From positions 1 to 5,369 of the forward strand of contig DURF01000017.1 of assembly GCA_012837395.1 (NCBI GenBank): DNA of 5,369 nt, given 5' to 3'. Within the stretch, counting starts at the first letter, position 1, and each line of letters begins with the position of its first letter. The DNA is from Acholeplasma sp. GTDB lineage: Bacteria > Bacillota_I > Bacilli_A > Acholeplasmatales > Acholeplasmataceae. The notes beneath the pieces were generated by a model, which saw nothing but the letters and a program-made list of their open reading frames with translations, was not told the origin of the DNA and made no database searches. The translations under genes were made by a program, and so were the position numbers. Shown in pieces: positions 5,234 to 5,369 of this stretch.

Positions 5234-5369
5234 GTGGGATTATTTAGTTTTTTAAGAAGAAAAAAACAACCAGAAGTAAAAGTAACTACAACAGCAAAAC
5301 GTGTAATGTTTGAACAATTACACGAAGTAAAAGATTCCCATATAACTAAACTGGCAACTAATGTTATTA
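5234..5369 (+). CDS. Unrecognised protein, 5' part only
   Basis: A reading frame opens at GTG 5234 behind a strong Shine-Dalgarno (AGGAGG, 5223-5228, 5 nt spacing) and runs to the window end without a stop (45 complete codons). The overlapping ATG at 5232 yields only seven codons and is too close to the Shine-Dalgarno. The N-terminus MGLFSFLRRKKQPEV is a short hydrophobic patch followed by a basic cluster, the pattern of a peripheral membrane or nucleic-acid-binding tail rather than a signal peptide. A helical, charged stretch follows (FEQLHEVKDSHITKLA, 26-41). I do not recognise the family. Its strong ribosome site and the promoter upstream suggest a real, independently expressed gene. Confidence 0.7.
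   Translation, partial: MGLFSFLRRKKQPEVKVTTTAKRVMFEQLHEVKDSHITKLATNVI

Noticed and set aside
5232..5255. ATG 5232 as the start of the last gene
   Set aside because: It reads only seven codons before TAA and is 3 nt from the Shine-Dalgarno. GTG 5234 opens the long frame.

Overview
This is an AT-rich, tightly packed piece of a low-GC Firmicute or Tenericute-like chromosome. Strong A/T preference at third codon positions, Shine-Dalgarno sites of the AGGAGG type, and a FtsZ and YchF of Gram-positive type all point that way. Every tryptophan codon I read (in the HAAS-like protein, PadR, Tgt, FtsZ and YchF) is TGG, and the five visible stops are TAA or TAG. The standard code is therefore likely, which argues against Mycoplasma/Spiroplasma and fits Acholeplasma-like, Izemoplasma-like or other deep-branching Bacilli lineages. 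This placement is inference.

Left part, minus strand (1-1107): a two-gene unit of a PadR-type winged-helix repressor (start near 1035) and a four-helix membrane protein whose stop lies outside the window. The membrane protein has a HAAS/permease-prefix-like N-terminal region. Its start is one base past the padR stop, so the two are probably translationally coupled. The padR promoter carries a perfect 13-bp inverted repeat over its -35 box and spacer, and an imperfect palindrome over the transcription start. This is a good candidate for self-repression.

Middle part (1107-2834): a queuosine salvage pair. queT, the substrate-binding membrane subunit of an ECF transporter for queuosine precursors, is on the minus strand. 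Its leader folds as a class I preQ1 riboswitch in which the pseudoknot partner overlaps the Shine-Dalgarno. tgt (tRNA-guanine transglycosylase) diverges on the plus strand. The two promoters interlock, each -35 overlapping the other's -10. The Tgt keeps its catalytic aspartates and substrate pocket but has lost all four ligands of the normally invariant Cys3His zinc site. This is the most surprising point in the window.

Right part, plus strand (2835-5369): ftsZ (TTG start, own promoter, terminator overlapping its stop), ychF (universal Obg-like ATPase, no promoter of its own that I can see), and the first 45 codons of an unrecognised protein with a short basic, hydrophobic N-terminus, preceded by an extended -10 promoter. 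ftsZ stands apart from ftsA and the division/cell-wall cluster.

No stretch longer than about 110 bases lacks a gene. I see no tRNA, rRNA, CRISPR array, insertion sequence or prophage remnant.
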